In this document: piece after piece, positions 8,277 to 16,584 of the stretch
Numbering within the stretch: position 1 is the stretch's first letter
Layout of the letters: every line of letters begins with the position of its first letter
Assembly (NCBI GenBank): GCA_038210495.1
Contig: JBBQWR010000006.1
Coordinates: forward strand, 62,001 to 126,000
Length of the DNA: 64,000 nt
DNA from: JBBQWR01 sp038210495
GTDB lineage: Bacteria; Planctomycetota; Planctomycetia; Pirellulales; DATAWG01
Reading direction: 5' to 3'
Notes under the pieces: model-generated
The model's database searches: none
What the model saw: only the letters and a program-made list of their open reading frames with translations
What the model was told of the DNA's origin: nothing
Made by a program: the position numbers and the translations under genes

Positions 8277-9851
8277 CTAGACAGTGCTAGACTCCTGCGA
8301 AAAAGTTTTAGGTCGAGCCGTCGGCGCGAGAACTCGATTCAGGCGGCTCTCTTCTTCCGGCAATTGCAGGCTGTGCGGCAGCGGCGCCAGCTCGAACCCG
8401 TAGGTCGATCTGCGCAAGGGAAGATAATCTCTCACGCGGTCCTTGCGCACCCGAACGACGCCGCCCGACATCGGATGCACTCGACGCCAGGCGCAATTCC
8501 GTACGAAACCGGTCATCGCCAAATTGCCAAGCAGCTCGGGCCACGAGCGGCCGTTGCGGAAGCCCAACTGGCGAGCCGTTTGGATGGCATTGTGCGACGA
8601 AAAGAATTGCCGGTAGCACTGAAATAGCAGTCGGGACAATTGCTCGCGCGAAAAAGTCGGGTGTCGCCAAGTCAATGACGTCGTATCGAATCGGTCGAGG
8701 TTCTTTTCCGTAATCAAGCCTTGTGCGAGAAAGTCGTCGTATTGCTCGGTGCCAGGAATCGGGCAGAGAATATAAAACGAGGCCCAGTTGGAGCCAATGT
8801 CGCGGAGCGCGCCCATATGCTCGGCGACGCTTTCCCGCGTGTCCTGCGGGAAGCCGATGATGTTCGAAAAATGCGAGCCGATTCCATAGTCGCGACACAG
8901 GCGAACGATGTCGCGATAGGTCTCCGGGCGATTCTGTCCCTTCGCGGCCGCCAGCAGTGTCTGGCGATTGAACGACTCGACGCCGACGAACATCTGAAAG
9001 CAACCGGCCTTCGCCAGTAGCTCGACCAGATGCTCTTGCCTGGCGATCTGCGTATCGCATTGGACGAACAACTCCATGCCCAATTGGGCGTCGACCATCG
9101 CCGTCAGCAAGGTCTCGGCCTCGGGATATTTGTTGAAGTTGTCGGAGGTGAACATGATCGCGCGAACGCCCGCGGCCTTCGCCGCCCGAAGGCTCGCCAT
9201 CGTGGTATCGATCGCCTGCGAGCGAATGCGCCGGCCGGCGATCTTGATCACCGAGCAAAAGGTGCAGAGAAACGGGCACCCGCGAGCCGGATATAGGCCC
9301 AGCATCCGGTTGAGATACCGGCCCAAATCGCGCTGCGACGGGGGAGTAACGACGGGCGAATCGAGTTCCTGCTGCCAGCGCCGCGAGGCGCCGTATACCG
9401 GCCGCAACTGGCCGCCGGCGGCGTCTTCGAGAATTTCTGGCCAAATAAGTTCCGCCTCGGCCAGCGCAAAACTCACCCCGCTGTCGTGCAGCAGCGTCGT
9501 GTCGCAGGTCATGACATGTGGCCCGCCGATCACGACCATGCAGCCGTTGGCGCGGGCCTTGGCGGCCAAGTCGAGCGCGCGGTGAAATTGATGGCTTTGC
9601 ACGCCCACCAAAGCCAAAAGGGTCCGCTCGCCGGGCGCCGGCTCGAGGAGCTTGAGATAATCGAGGTCCGTGTGGACGTATTCGTCGATGCCGTGAACTT
9701 CGATCGGCGTGCCCGCGACTTCCGGCGGAGTCATGCTGCGAACGTAGGGGACGGTGCTGTTGGGCATGAAGCCCCAGCGAAAACGCTCGACGTAGCCATC
9801 GACCGTGTACTTGCTCGGCTTGAGGATCACCACTCGCAGCGGCGGAGGCAT
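8277..9851 (-). CDS. B12-binding-domain radical SAM protein
   Basis: The protein has 524 residues. An N-terminal cobalamin-binding-like Rossmann region (RVVILKPSK; VVIGGPHVMTCD) precedes a radical SAM core with the cluster motif ARGCPFLCTFC (Cys192, Cys196, Cys199). Typical radical SAM landmarks follow (FTSDNFNKYPEAE, QCDTQIARQ, GVESFN, IIGFPQDTRES). Related B12 radical SAM enzymes methylate or rearrange unactivated carbons, for example in hopanoid, lipid or natural-product pathways. The substrate is not evident. The frame is open upstream to 10142, but that part reads only through a tandem repeat. The ATG at 9851 has GGGAG 9 nt upstream. It stands alone with no clear pathway neighbours. Confidence 0.85.
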   Translation of the reverse strand: MPPPLRVVILKPSKYTVDGYVERFRWGFMPNSTVPYVRSMTPPEVAGTPIEVHGIDEYVHTDLDYLKLLEPAPGERTLLALVGVQSHQFHRALDLAAKARANGCMVVIGGPHVMTCDTTLLHDSGVSFALAEAELIWPEILEDAAGGQLRPVYGASRRWQQELDSPVVTPPSQRDLGRYLNRMLGLYPARGCPFLCTFCSVIKIAGRRIRSQAIDTTMASLRAAKAAGVRAIMFTSDNFNKYPEAETLLTAMVDAQLGMELFVQCDTQIARQEHLVELLAKAGCFQMFVGVESFNRQTLLAAAKGQNRPETYRDIVRLCRDYGIGSHFSNIIGFPQDTRESVAEHMGALRDIGSNWASFYILCPIPGTEQYDDFLAQGLITEKNLDRFDTTSLTWRHPTFSREQLSRLLFQCYRQFFSSHNAIQTARQLGFRNGRSWPELLGNLAMTGFVRNCAWRRVHPMSGGVVRVRKDRVRDYLPLRRSTYGFELAPLPHSLQLPEEESRLNRVLAPTARPKTFSQESSTV

Positions 9852-9946
9852 CGGAGGGCTCCCAGTTCGACTACGACCGACGACGAAGACCCACAATAGA
9901 GACTTTTGCCGGAGAGCGGCATAGTGCAGTGTGGGAAAAAGCGGGG

Positions 9947-10039
9947 CGACTGGTGAGTGGCGACTGGTGAGTGGCGACTGGTGAGTGGTGAGTGACGAGT
10001 GACGAGTGGCGAGTGGCGAGTGGCGAGTGACGAGTGACG
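9947..10039. repeat. Heptamer minisatellite (GAGTGGC / GACTGGT family)
   Basis: About thirteen imperfect tandem copies of a 7-nt unit (consensus GAGTGRC) lie upstream of the radical SAM gene. A short second block of the complementary unit lies at 10133-10156, next to the esterase stop. The 308 bp between 9852 and 10159 contain these two blocks and no supported gene. Confidence 0.8.
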
Positions 10040-10159
10040 AAGGCAGACGAGGAAAGATCGGTTGTGTCGCGCCACGATCATGCTTGCGTGGCGTCCAACT
10101 ATGAAGTTTGCGGCTTGGCCGCGTGCCGCCTTCACTCGCCACTCACCACTCGCCACAAA

Positions 10160-11053
10160 TTACTTCTTTCCCCCCGTCGTCTTCGCCACGAAGTCCAGCA
10201 GCGCCTTGCAGCATGGGTCGCCGTCCTTCGACATGTTCGACAGAATCGTGATGTGGTTGCGGTCTTTGAGTTCGAGGTAGTCGGCGGTCACTTTTTTGTC
10301 GACCAAGGCCTTCGTGAACAATTTGGATACTAAATCGCAGGTCGGAAAATCGTGATCTCCGCAGACGATGAGAAACGGGGGACAACCGTCGTGTACGGCG
10401 TTCAAGGGGGCGGCCTTGCTGCGCTCGATCGGGTCCTTGCCGAACACCTCGTCGAAAAACCGGTCGGGAATCGCGTAGACCCCGCTAATCGACACGACTC
10501 CCTTGATGTCGGCGAGCGACAGCCCCTCGGCCTTGAGAAACGATTCGTCGGTCGATAGTAGCGAAATCAAATGGCCGCCGGCCGAGTGTCCGCAAAGCAC
10601 GATTTCGTCGGGCTGACCACCGTATTGGGCGATGTTCTTCTTCGTCCACGCGACCGCTCGGGCGACGTCCTTGATGTGCTCGGGGTGCTTCACGGCCGGC
10701 GATAGCCGGTAGTTCACGAGCACGGCGCCGACGCCGTTGCGGGCAAGCATCTTGCCCACGGCGGCGTGAACGCCCCACATGTCCTTGTCGCCAAAAATCC
10801 ACGCCCCGCCGTGAACGAACACGACGACGGGAAACCGCTTCTTCCCTTTGGGGACGTAGACGTCCAGATTCTGATGAGCTTTATCCGCATCGGGTCCCGT
10901 GTAATAGACGATGTCGTTGATCGAACGGACTTCGAATTGTTTAGCAGCCGGCGCCGGTTTCGTCACGTCGGCGCCGCGAACTGCCGAGGAGCAGGCGACA
11001 GCAGCAACGGCTATCAAGGTTGACGCAAATAGTGGACGGAGGGTATTGGCCAT
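10160..11053 (-). CDS. Exported alpha/beta hydrolase (esterase, HSL/carboxylesterase type)
   Basis: A 297-residue protein with an N-terminal signal peptide ending near RGADV. It carries an oxyanion-hole motif VFVHGGAW, the nucleophile elbow GHSAGGH, an acid region CGDHDFP and a catalytic His in RNHITIL. This is the plan of the hormone-sensitive-lipase/carboxylesterase branch. Many planctomycete members act on acylated sugars or polymers outside the cytoplasm, but the substrate here is unknown. The ATG at 11053 was preferred over 11077 because the signal peptide starts cleanly there and GGGAAA precedes it. It lies 92 nt downstream of ilvD on the same strand. Confidence 0.82.
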   Translation of the reverse strand: MANTLRPLFASTLIAVAAVACSSAVRGADVTKPAPAAKQFEVRSINDIVYYTGPDADKAHQNLDVYVPKGKKRFPVVVFVHGGAWIFGDKDMWGVHAAVGKMLARNGVGAVLVNYRLSPAVKHPEHIKDVARAVAWTKKNIAQYGGQPDEIVLCGHSAGGHLISLLSTDESFLKAEGLSLADIKGVVSISGVYAIPDRFFDEVFGKDPIERSKAAPLNAVHDGCPPFLIVCGDHDFPTCDLVSKLFTKALVDKKVTADYLELKDRNHITILSNMSKDGDPCCKALLDFVAKTTGGKK

Positions 11054-11145
11054 GAGTATTTCCCAGTTACATGCCATGCGAGCTCATCATTTATACCGCG
11101 GACCAATCCCATCGGTTTCCGAATCTTGGGCGCAAATCGGCCGGC

Positions 11146-12825
11146 CTACTCGTCCGTAACGCAACCCTCGGACGCGCTTTTCACGTTCTTGATGTATTTA
11201 TAAAGCGTGCCGCGAGTCGATTTGTAGGCCGGCGCCTTCCAGGCGGCACGGCGCTTCGCTAACTCTGCGTCCGTCAGTTCGACGTCGAGCGAGCAATTGG
11301 CCGCGTCGATCACGATCGTGTCTCCATTTTGTACCAGCCCCAGCGGTCCCCCTTCCTGAGCCTCGGGCGTGATATGGCCGACGATGAAGCCGTGCGAGCC
11401 GCCTGAGAATCGCCCATCCGTGAGCAGCGCGACATCCTTGCCCATTCCGGCGCCCATGATGACCGACGTGGGCGTAAGCATCTCCGGCATGCCGGGGCCC
11501 CCCTTGGGTCCTTCGAAGCGAATGACGACCACGTCGCCTTTTACGATTTCTTTTTTCTCCATCGCGGCGAGCATCAGTTCTTCGGAGTCATAGACCTTGG
11601 CCGGCCCAGCGAATCGCAAGCCTTCTTTGCCGGTGATTTTCGCCACCGCGCCCGCCGGCGCGAGATTGCCTCGCAGAATGCGAATGTGGCCCGTCGGCTT
11701 GAACGGCCGTTCGATCGGGCGAATGATCTCTTGGCCCGGCTTGAGGCCTGGAAGCGCGGATAAATTGTCGGCGATCGTCCGCCCCGTGACCGTCAGGCAA
11801 TCGCCGTTCAAGTACCCCTTTTCCAAGAGATAATTCATCACGGCCGGCGTACCGCCGATCCCTTGCAAATCCTCTTGCACGAAGCGGCCGCTCGGCTTGA
11901 GATCGGCCAGATAGGGAGTGCGATCGCTGGCGGTTTGAAAGTCGTCGATCGTCAGCGGCACATCAACTGCTCGGGCCATCGCGATCAAATGCAGCACGGC
12001 ATTGGTCGAGCCGCCCAGCGACATGACCATCGTCATCGCGTTCTCAAACGCCGGGCGAGTCATGATGTCGCGCGGCTTGAGATCGAGTTCGAGCAAATTG
12101 CGGATCGCGGCGCCGGCTCGAAAGCACTCGTCGAGCTTGGCCGGATCCTCGGCCGGAATCGATGAGCTATAGGGCAGCGACATGCCGAGCGCCTCGATCG
12201 CCGTGGCCATCGTATTGGCCGTGTACATTCCACCGCAGGCGCCGGCGCCCGGACACGCGTGGCGGACGACTTCTTGGCGCTTCGCGTCGTCCAGCTTGCC
12301 GGCGATGTATTCGCCATAACACTGAAACGCCGAGACGATATCGAGCGATTCGCCGTCCGCATGGCCGGCGCGAATTGTGCCTCCATAGACCATCAGGCTC
12401 GGACGATTGAGGCGGCCCATGGCGATCAGGCAGCCGGGCATGTTTTTGTCGCAGCCTGGTAACGTCACGGCGGCGTCGTACGACTGAGCTTGCACGACGG
12501 TTTCGATCGAATCGGCGATCAGATCGCGCGACTGGAGCGAATAGCTCATCCCATCGGTGCCCATTGAGATGCCGTCGCTCACGCCGATCGTATTGAACCG
12601 CATTCCGACCATTCCGGCGGCGACGACCCCTTCTCTGACCCGCGCGGCGAGCGCGTTGAGATGCATGTTGCACGGATTGCCGTCGTACCACATGCTGGCG
12701 ATGCCGACCTGCGGCCGCTGCATGTCCGTCTCGGTCATTCCCGTGGCGTAGAGCATGGCCTGCGATCCGCCATGCGCCTTGGATTGGGTAATAACCGAGC
12801 TGTATCTATTAAGCTGGCGGGGCAT
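11146..12825 (-). CDS. ilvD: Dihydroxy-acid dehydratase
   Basis: The 559-residue length and sequence match IlvD throughout. The three Fe-S cluster cysteines are in GNPCN (Cys52), LPGCDKNMPG (Cys126) and GACGGMYTANTM (Cys198). The C-terminal GRFSGGSHGFIVGHI segment is intact. The enzyme dehydrates 2,3-dihydroxy-isovalerate and 2,3-dihydroxy-3-methylvalerate in valine and isoleucine synthesis, in the cytoplasm. No other ilv gene is in the window, so the pathway is dispersed in this genome. The start at 12825 gives the expected N-terminus. Confidence 0.96.
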   Translation of the reverse strand: MPRQLNRYSSVITQSKAHGGSQAMLYATGMTETDMQRPQVGIASMWYDGNPCNMHLNALAARVREGVVAAGMVGMRFNTIGVSDGISMGTDGMSYSLQSRDLIADSIETVVQAQSYDAAVTLPGCDKNMPGCLIAMGRLNRPSLMVYGGTIRAGHADGESLDIVSAFQCYGEYIAGKLDDAKRQEVVRHACPGAGACGGMYTANTMATAIEALGMSLPYSSSIPAEDPAKLDECFRAGAAIRNLLELDLKPRDIMTRPAFENAMTMVMSLGGSTNAVLHLIAMARAVDVPLTIDDFQTASDRTPYLADLKPSGRFVQEDLQGIGGTPAVMNYLLEKGYLNGDCLTVTGRTIADNLSALPGLKPGQEIIRPIERPFKPTGHIRILRGNLAPAGAVAKITGKEGLRFAGPAKVYDSEELMLAAMEKKEIVKGDVVVIRFEGPKGGPGMPEMLTPTSVIMGAGMGKDVALLTDGRFSGGSHGFIVGHITPEAQEGGPLGLVQNGDTIVIDAANCSLDVELTDAELAKRRAAWKAPAYKSTRGTLYKYIKNVKSASEGCVTDE

Positions 12826-12902
12826 CGAGAACTCACGTGCGGAAATGTTTTGCGGCGGGTTTACCGTAACGAAGGGTCATTTTATCTTATACTCAACAAC
12901 TC

Positions 12903-12923
12903 GGCGAGCGGGGGGCGTAAGCC
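12903..12923. repeat. GGGGGGCGTAAGCC dispersed repeat, copy 1
   Basis: A 21-nt block (core CGGGGGGCGTAAGCC) matches the reverse complement of 61342-61362 at 20 of 21 positions. It lies upstream of ilvD, in the 246-bp gap shared with the DUF1080 gene. Confidence 0.6.
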
Positions 12924-12942
12924 GCAAGGCCAGTCATATACC

Positions 12943-13006
12943 AACCCGAAGCGTCAGCGAGGATGTGTGGTCTTTCCCGAGAAGTGCCTCGCTAGCGCTT
13001 CGGGTT
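12943..13006. repeat. AACCCGAAGCG inverted repeat (long hairpin)
   Basis: Arms of 20 nt (12943-12962 and 12987-13006) match at 18 of 20 positions around a 24-nt spacer. The outer sequence is AACCCGAAGCG...CGCTTCGGGTT. It lies between divergent ilvD and the DUF1080 gene, so it is not a simple terminator. Similar AACCCGAAGCG palindromes are, from memory, common in planctomycete genomes. Confidence 0.7.
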
Positions 13007-13071
13007 AGTATCGAATAGCCGAATCGTTCGCGAGTCATTCATCCGATCCCAATCAATCCAAAGAGCATCTC

Positions 13072-13725
13072 ATGCAATTTCAGATCTCTCCAACTAAAAC
13101 CCTGCTCCGCGTCATCGCCTGTCTCGCTCTATTGGCCGCCCAGGCGTCATCCTCCTTTGCCGAGGAAAAAAAGCCCGTCCCCTTATTTGACGGCAAGACG
13201 CTCGCCGGCTGGGAAGGGGACCAAAAAGTCTTTCGCGTCGAAGACGGGGCGATCGTCGGCGGTTCGTCCAAGACGTCACTGTCTCGCAACGAATTTCTCA
13301 CCGCGACGAAAGAATACGCCGACTTCGAACTCACGCTTAAGGTGAAGCTCACCGGCGCCGAAAGCGCCAACGGCGGAATCCAGATTCGCAGCCGCCGCAA
13401 GCCGAACGATTCCGAAATGATCGGCTACCAGGCCGATATGGGTCAGCACTACTGGGGCGGCCTGTACGATGAATCGCGGCGCAACAAAACGCTCGCCGGC
13501 CCGAAGACCGAAGAACTGAACAAAGTCCTAAAGCGAAACGACTGGAACGAATACCGAATCCGCTGCGTGGGGCGGCACGTCGAACTCTGGCTCAACGGCC
13601 TAAAAACGGTGGACTACACCGAGGCCGACGAAAAGATCGAGCAGCGCGGACTTATTGGCCTACAGATACACGCTGGTCCCGCCAGCGAGTCGTGGTATAA
13701 GGACATCTCGATCACGGAACTGTAA
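13072..13725 (+). CDS. Secreted DUF1080 protein (3-keto-disaccharide hydrolase family)
   Basis: The protein has 217 residues and a signal peptide (about 1-30, ending SSFAEE). A full DUF1080 jelly-roll follows, with the landmarks PLFDGKTLAGWEG, ADFELTLKVKL, SANGGIQIRSR, WNEYRIRCVG and ESWYKDISITEL. The family binds or hydrolyses sugars; some members hydrolyse 3-keto-glycosides made by Gfo/Idh-type oxidoreductases. It probably acts outside the cytoplasm. AAGAG lies upstream of the ATG. A second family member is at 31711, next to a Gfo/Idh gene, whereas this copy has no such neighbour. Confidence 0.85.
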   Translation: MQFQISPTKTLLRVIACLALLAAQASSSFAEEKKPVPLFDGKTLAGWEGDQKVFRVEDGAIVGGSSKTSLSRNEFLTATKEYADFELTLKVKLTGAESANGGIQIRSRRKPNDSEMIGYQADMGQHYWGGLYDESRRNKTLAGPKTEELNKVLKRNDWNEYRIRCVGRHVELWLNGLKTVDYTEADEKIEQRGLIGLQIHAGPASESWYKDISITEL

Positions 13726-13846
13726 TCCGGGACTAATTTCGACGATACAACTCGCAAGTCGCGACCTCCACTTGCAGGATCCGCGTCGGCATCCTTCCTG
13801 CCTCCCCGGCCCTCGCTTCCAGCCCCTAGCCCCTTCCGCCACCCGC

Positions 13847-14458
13847 ATGTTCATCTACTTCGACCTCGGCAACGTCATCGCCATGTTCGACCACCAGCAA
13901 GGTTGTCGGCAAATGGCCGCCGTCGCTGGCGTGCCGGCGGAGCAGATTTGGAAGATCGTGTTCGAAGGGGATTTGAATCGCCGTTACGATCTCGGCGAAA
14001 TCTCGACCGCCGATTTTTACGAGGAGTTTTGCCGGCAGACGGGCAAACGGCCCGACCTCGCTACGATGCTGCACGCGGCAGGAGATATTTTCCAGCTCAA
14101 TCGCTCGCTGATTCCTGTCATCGCGCAGCTCGAAGCGGCCGGTTATCGCCTGGGCATCCTGTCGAACACCAACGAATGTCATTGGCGGTTTGTCGCCAAC
14201 GGTCGATACGGCCTGTTGCCCCGAGCATTTTCCGTGCATGCCTTGAGCTACGAGATCGGCGCTCTCAAGCCGGACCCGAAGATTTATCGCGCCGCCGCCG
14301 AACTGGCCAGCGTGGCGCCCGAAGAAATCTTCTTTTGCGACGACATCGCGGGCCATGTCGTCGGCGCCCGCGAGGCCGGCTTCGATGCCGTCCAATATAC
14401 GACCACGAAGGCGCTTGTGGCCGACCTTCGGCAGCGCGGGATCCGGTTCAATTATTGA
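13847..14458 (+). CDS. HAD-superfamily phosphatase, YihX-like
   Basis: A 203-residue HAD subfamily IA hydrolase. Motif I is YFDLGNVI, as in E. coli YihX, with the nucleophile Asp but Gly where classical HADs have the second Asp. Motif II is LGILSNTNECHW, motif III lysine is in ALKPDPKIY and motif IV is FFCDDIAGHV. YihX dephosphorylates alpha-glucose-1-phosphate; the same specificity is only inferred. The frame is open from 13655, but the ATG at 13847 places motif I at the N-terminus as the family requires. The gap 14459-14718 contains nothing recognised. Confidence 0.8.
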   Translation: MFIYFDLGNVIAMFDHQQGCRQMAAVAGVPAEQIWKIVFEGDLNRRYDLGEISTADFYEEFCRQTGKRPDLATMLHAAGDIFQLNRSLIPVIAQLEAAGYRLGILSNTNECHWRFVANGRYGLLPRAFSVHALSYEIGALKPDPKIYRAAAELASVAPEEIFFCDDIAGHVVGAREAGFDAVQYTTTKALVADLRQRGIRFNY

Positions 14459-14718
14459 CCGTTGGAGCCGCGCACGAAGTAAGCGGAGAGTGGTCGTCGG
14501 ACCCACGCGGCGGCGCGTGCTCGCGGCTGAAATGCCTCAAGAACCACGCTCTCCGCATCCCGCCGCTGGCAACATCCGGTTCAGTTATTGACCCCTAATA
14601 GCAAGCCAGCCCCGGCCCCCATTCAAGATTTCCTCGACGAATTTGTGGAAAATGTTGGCGATTGCCACTAGGATGGATGTTGCCCGATCTTTTCTGCCGT
14701 GACCCTGCTCAGGAACTG

Positions 14719-16494
14719 ATGCCAATGGGGATTACCACCCTTCCCATGCCCACCGTGAGTCGGTTTTGCGGGCGCTGGATCGCGCCGAGCCTAGGGCTCT
14801 TGATGATCGCGATGTCCGCGTTGCCCGCTCGAGCCCAAGCCCCGACCTGGGCGGGTTATGCACGAGATCCGCAGCATTCGACACTATCCACCGTCGCGTC
14901 CAAAGATCTGAATCGGATCCTATGGCAGACGTCGGTCGACGGTGACACCGCGTCGTCATCTTCCGGCGGCGATTTGTACATTCACTATGGATCACCGATG
15001 GTCACTGCGGCCAATACGGTGATTGTGCCGACCAAACTGGGCGCCAATAGTTTCGAAGTGCAAGCCATCAACGGATCGACGGGCGCCGTAATGTGGACGC
15101 AAACGACCGATTATCGTTACGATTCTTCGGCGGTCGGCGGGCCGCCTTTTGGCTGGACGCCAAGCTATTCGCCGACGCTGACGCCCACGGGCGGGATGTT
15201 TTATCCCGGCGCTGGCGGAACGCTCTATTATCGCGACAATCTCAATTCCAGCGGCAATGTCGCGCCCACCCAACTGGCGTTTTACGACTCGAGCGGCAGT
15301 GGTCTTACCGAGTACAACGCCAACAAATCGGCGTTCAACAGCAGCGTGTATATCGATACGCCGCTCACGTCGGATGCCAGCGGAAATGTCTATTTTGGCT
15401 TTCAAGTAGATAACTCTCCGCCGGCCGGATCGGGCCTCACTACAGGCCCGGGCCTCGCCAATGCGCAAGGCGGAATCGCCAAGCTTTCATACAACAGCAC
15501 GACTCATGCATATTCCGCCAGCTACGTGACGGCAGCGGCGGCGAGCGGCGATGCGTCGATGTCCAAGCCGGTCATGAACGCGGCGCCGGCGCTTAGCCCC
15601 GACAGCAGCACGGTCTATGTCGCCGTCAATCAGGGTAATTACACGACGGGTAGCAGCGGCTATCTGTTGGCGCTGAACAGTTCGACGCTCGCAACTCAGG
15701 CTAAAGTCATTCCCCAAGACCCGCAGTCGCACAGCAATGCAACGATCACCGATCAAGGTTCGGCGTCGCCAACGGTCGGCCCCGACGGCGATGTTTACTA
15801 CGGCACGCTCGATAACTTCGGCACGAGCCGAGGCTGGATGAACCATTATCAGTTGACGCCCGGCAGCGGCGGTACGTTTTCGTTCAACACCTCGTTCGCG
15901 CCGGGCGGCTTCGGCTGGGACGATACGGACTCGATCGTGCCCGCTTTAATGGTCCCGTCGTACAAGGGCGCCTCGAAATATCTGTTGATGACCAAGTACA
16001 ACAACTATCGCGAGACCGGCGGCGGCGGTCGGAACATGATCGCCTTGCTCGACCCGAACGACACGATGGTTGACCTTGCCCAGAGCCCGAGCAATCCCAA
16101 TGGCCGAAACAATCCGACCGGCGCCACGATTATGAAAGTCGTGATGGAAATCGAGAGCCCAACAACCGATTCGAGCCTCGTCGGATTCACCGAGTGGTGC
16201 GACAACAATGCGGTCGTCGATCCGTTGACCGATTCGGTGCTAATCACGAATGAAGACGGCAAACTCTATCGCTGGAATCTGACGACCGACACGTTGACCC
16301 AGTCGCTCGCGCTTGGCGCACCGCTCGGCCAAGCCTATACGCCGACGTTGATCGGTCCCAATGGAACGGTGTTTGCGATCAACGATGGGACGTTGTTTGC
16401 CGTCGTGCCGGAACCGTCGACGCTATTGCTCGCGGTGCTCGGAATGGGGCTCTTCGCCGCGGCATGCCGTCGGAAAGGCGAGCGGCGGGTGTAA
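14719..16494 (+). CDS. PQQ-like beta-propeller protein with PEP-CTERM anchor
   Basis: A 591-residue exported protein with a signal peptide ending LPARAQA. The body is Gly/Ser/Thr-rich, with recurring propeller-like blades such as VQAINGSTGAVMWTQT, YLLALNSSTL and GKLYRWNLTTDTL, which resemble PQQ/WD-type repeats. The C-terminal sorting tail is VPEPSTLLLAVLGMGLF followed by AAACRRKGERRV, a PEP-CTERM signal normally processed by exosortase. No exosortase is in this window. AGGA lies 7 nt before the ATG at 14719, which decides the start over the ATG at 14677 and the TTG at 14662. It is probably cell-surface or extracellular; function is unknown. Confidence 0.8.
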   Translation: MPMGITTLPMPTVSRFCGRWIAPSLGLLMIAMSALPARAQAPTWAGYARDPQHSTLSTVASKDLNRILWQTSVDGDTASSSSGGDLYIHYGSPMVTAANTVIVPTKLGANSFEVQAINGSTGAVMWTQTTDYRYDSSAVGGPPFGWTPSYSPTLTPTGGMFYPGAGGTLYYRDNLNSSGNVAPTQLAFYDSSGSGLTEYNANKSAFNSSVYIDTPLTSDASGNVYFGFQVDNSPPAGSGLTTGPGLANAQGGIAKLSYNSTTHAYSASYVTAAAASGDASMSKPVMNAAPALSPDSSTVYVAVNQGNYTTGSSGYLLALNSSTLATQAKVIPQDPQSHSNATITDQGSASPTVGPDGDVYYGTLDNFGTSRGWMNHYQLTPGSGGTFSFNTSFAPGGFGWDDTDSIVPALMVPSYKGASKYLLMTKYNNYRETGGGGRNMIALLDPNDTMVDLAQSPSNPNGRNNPTGATIMKVVMEIESPTTDSSLVGFTEWCDNNAVVDPLTDSVLITNEDGKLYRWNLTTDTLTQSLALGAPLGQAYTPTLIGPNGTVFAINDGTLFAVVPEPSTLLLAVLGMGLFAAACRRKGERRV

Positions 16495-16584
16495 ACCCCC
16501 TGTCCCCGACCTGACGCTTGCACTCTGTTTCAATCGCGCAAATATCGTCCGCACGACGCGAAACGCGATTGGCGCCTGTTCGGT

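Noticed and set aside
9852..10142. N-terminal extension of the radical SAM gene
   Set aside because: The extra 97 codons translate the GAGTGRC minisatellite; a good Shine-Dalgarno and the conserved N-terminus are at 9851.
9947..10156. Possible CRISPR array
   Set aside because: Units are 7 nt, directly tandem and imperfect, with no unique spacers and no cas genes; this is a minisatellite.
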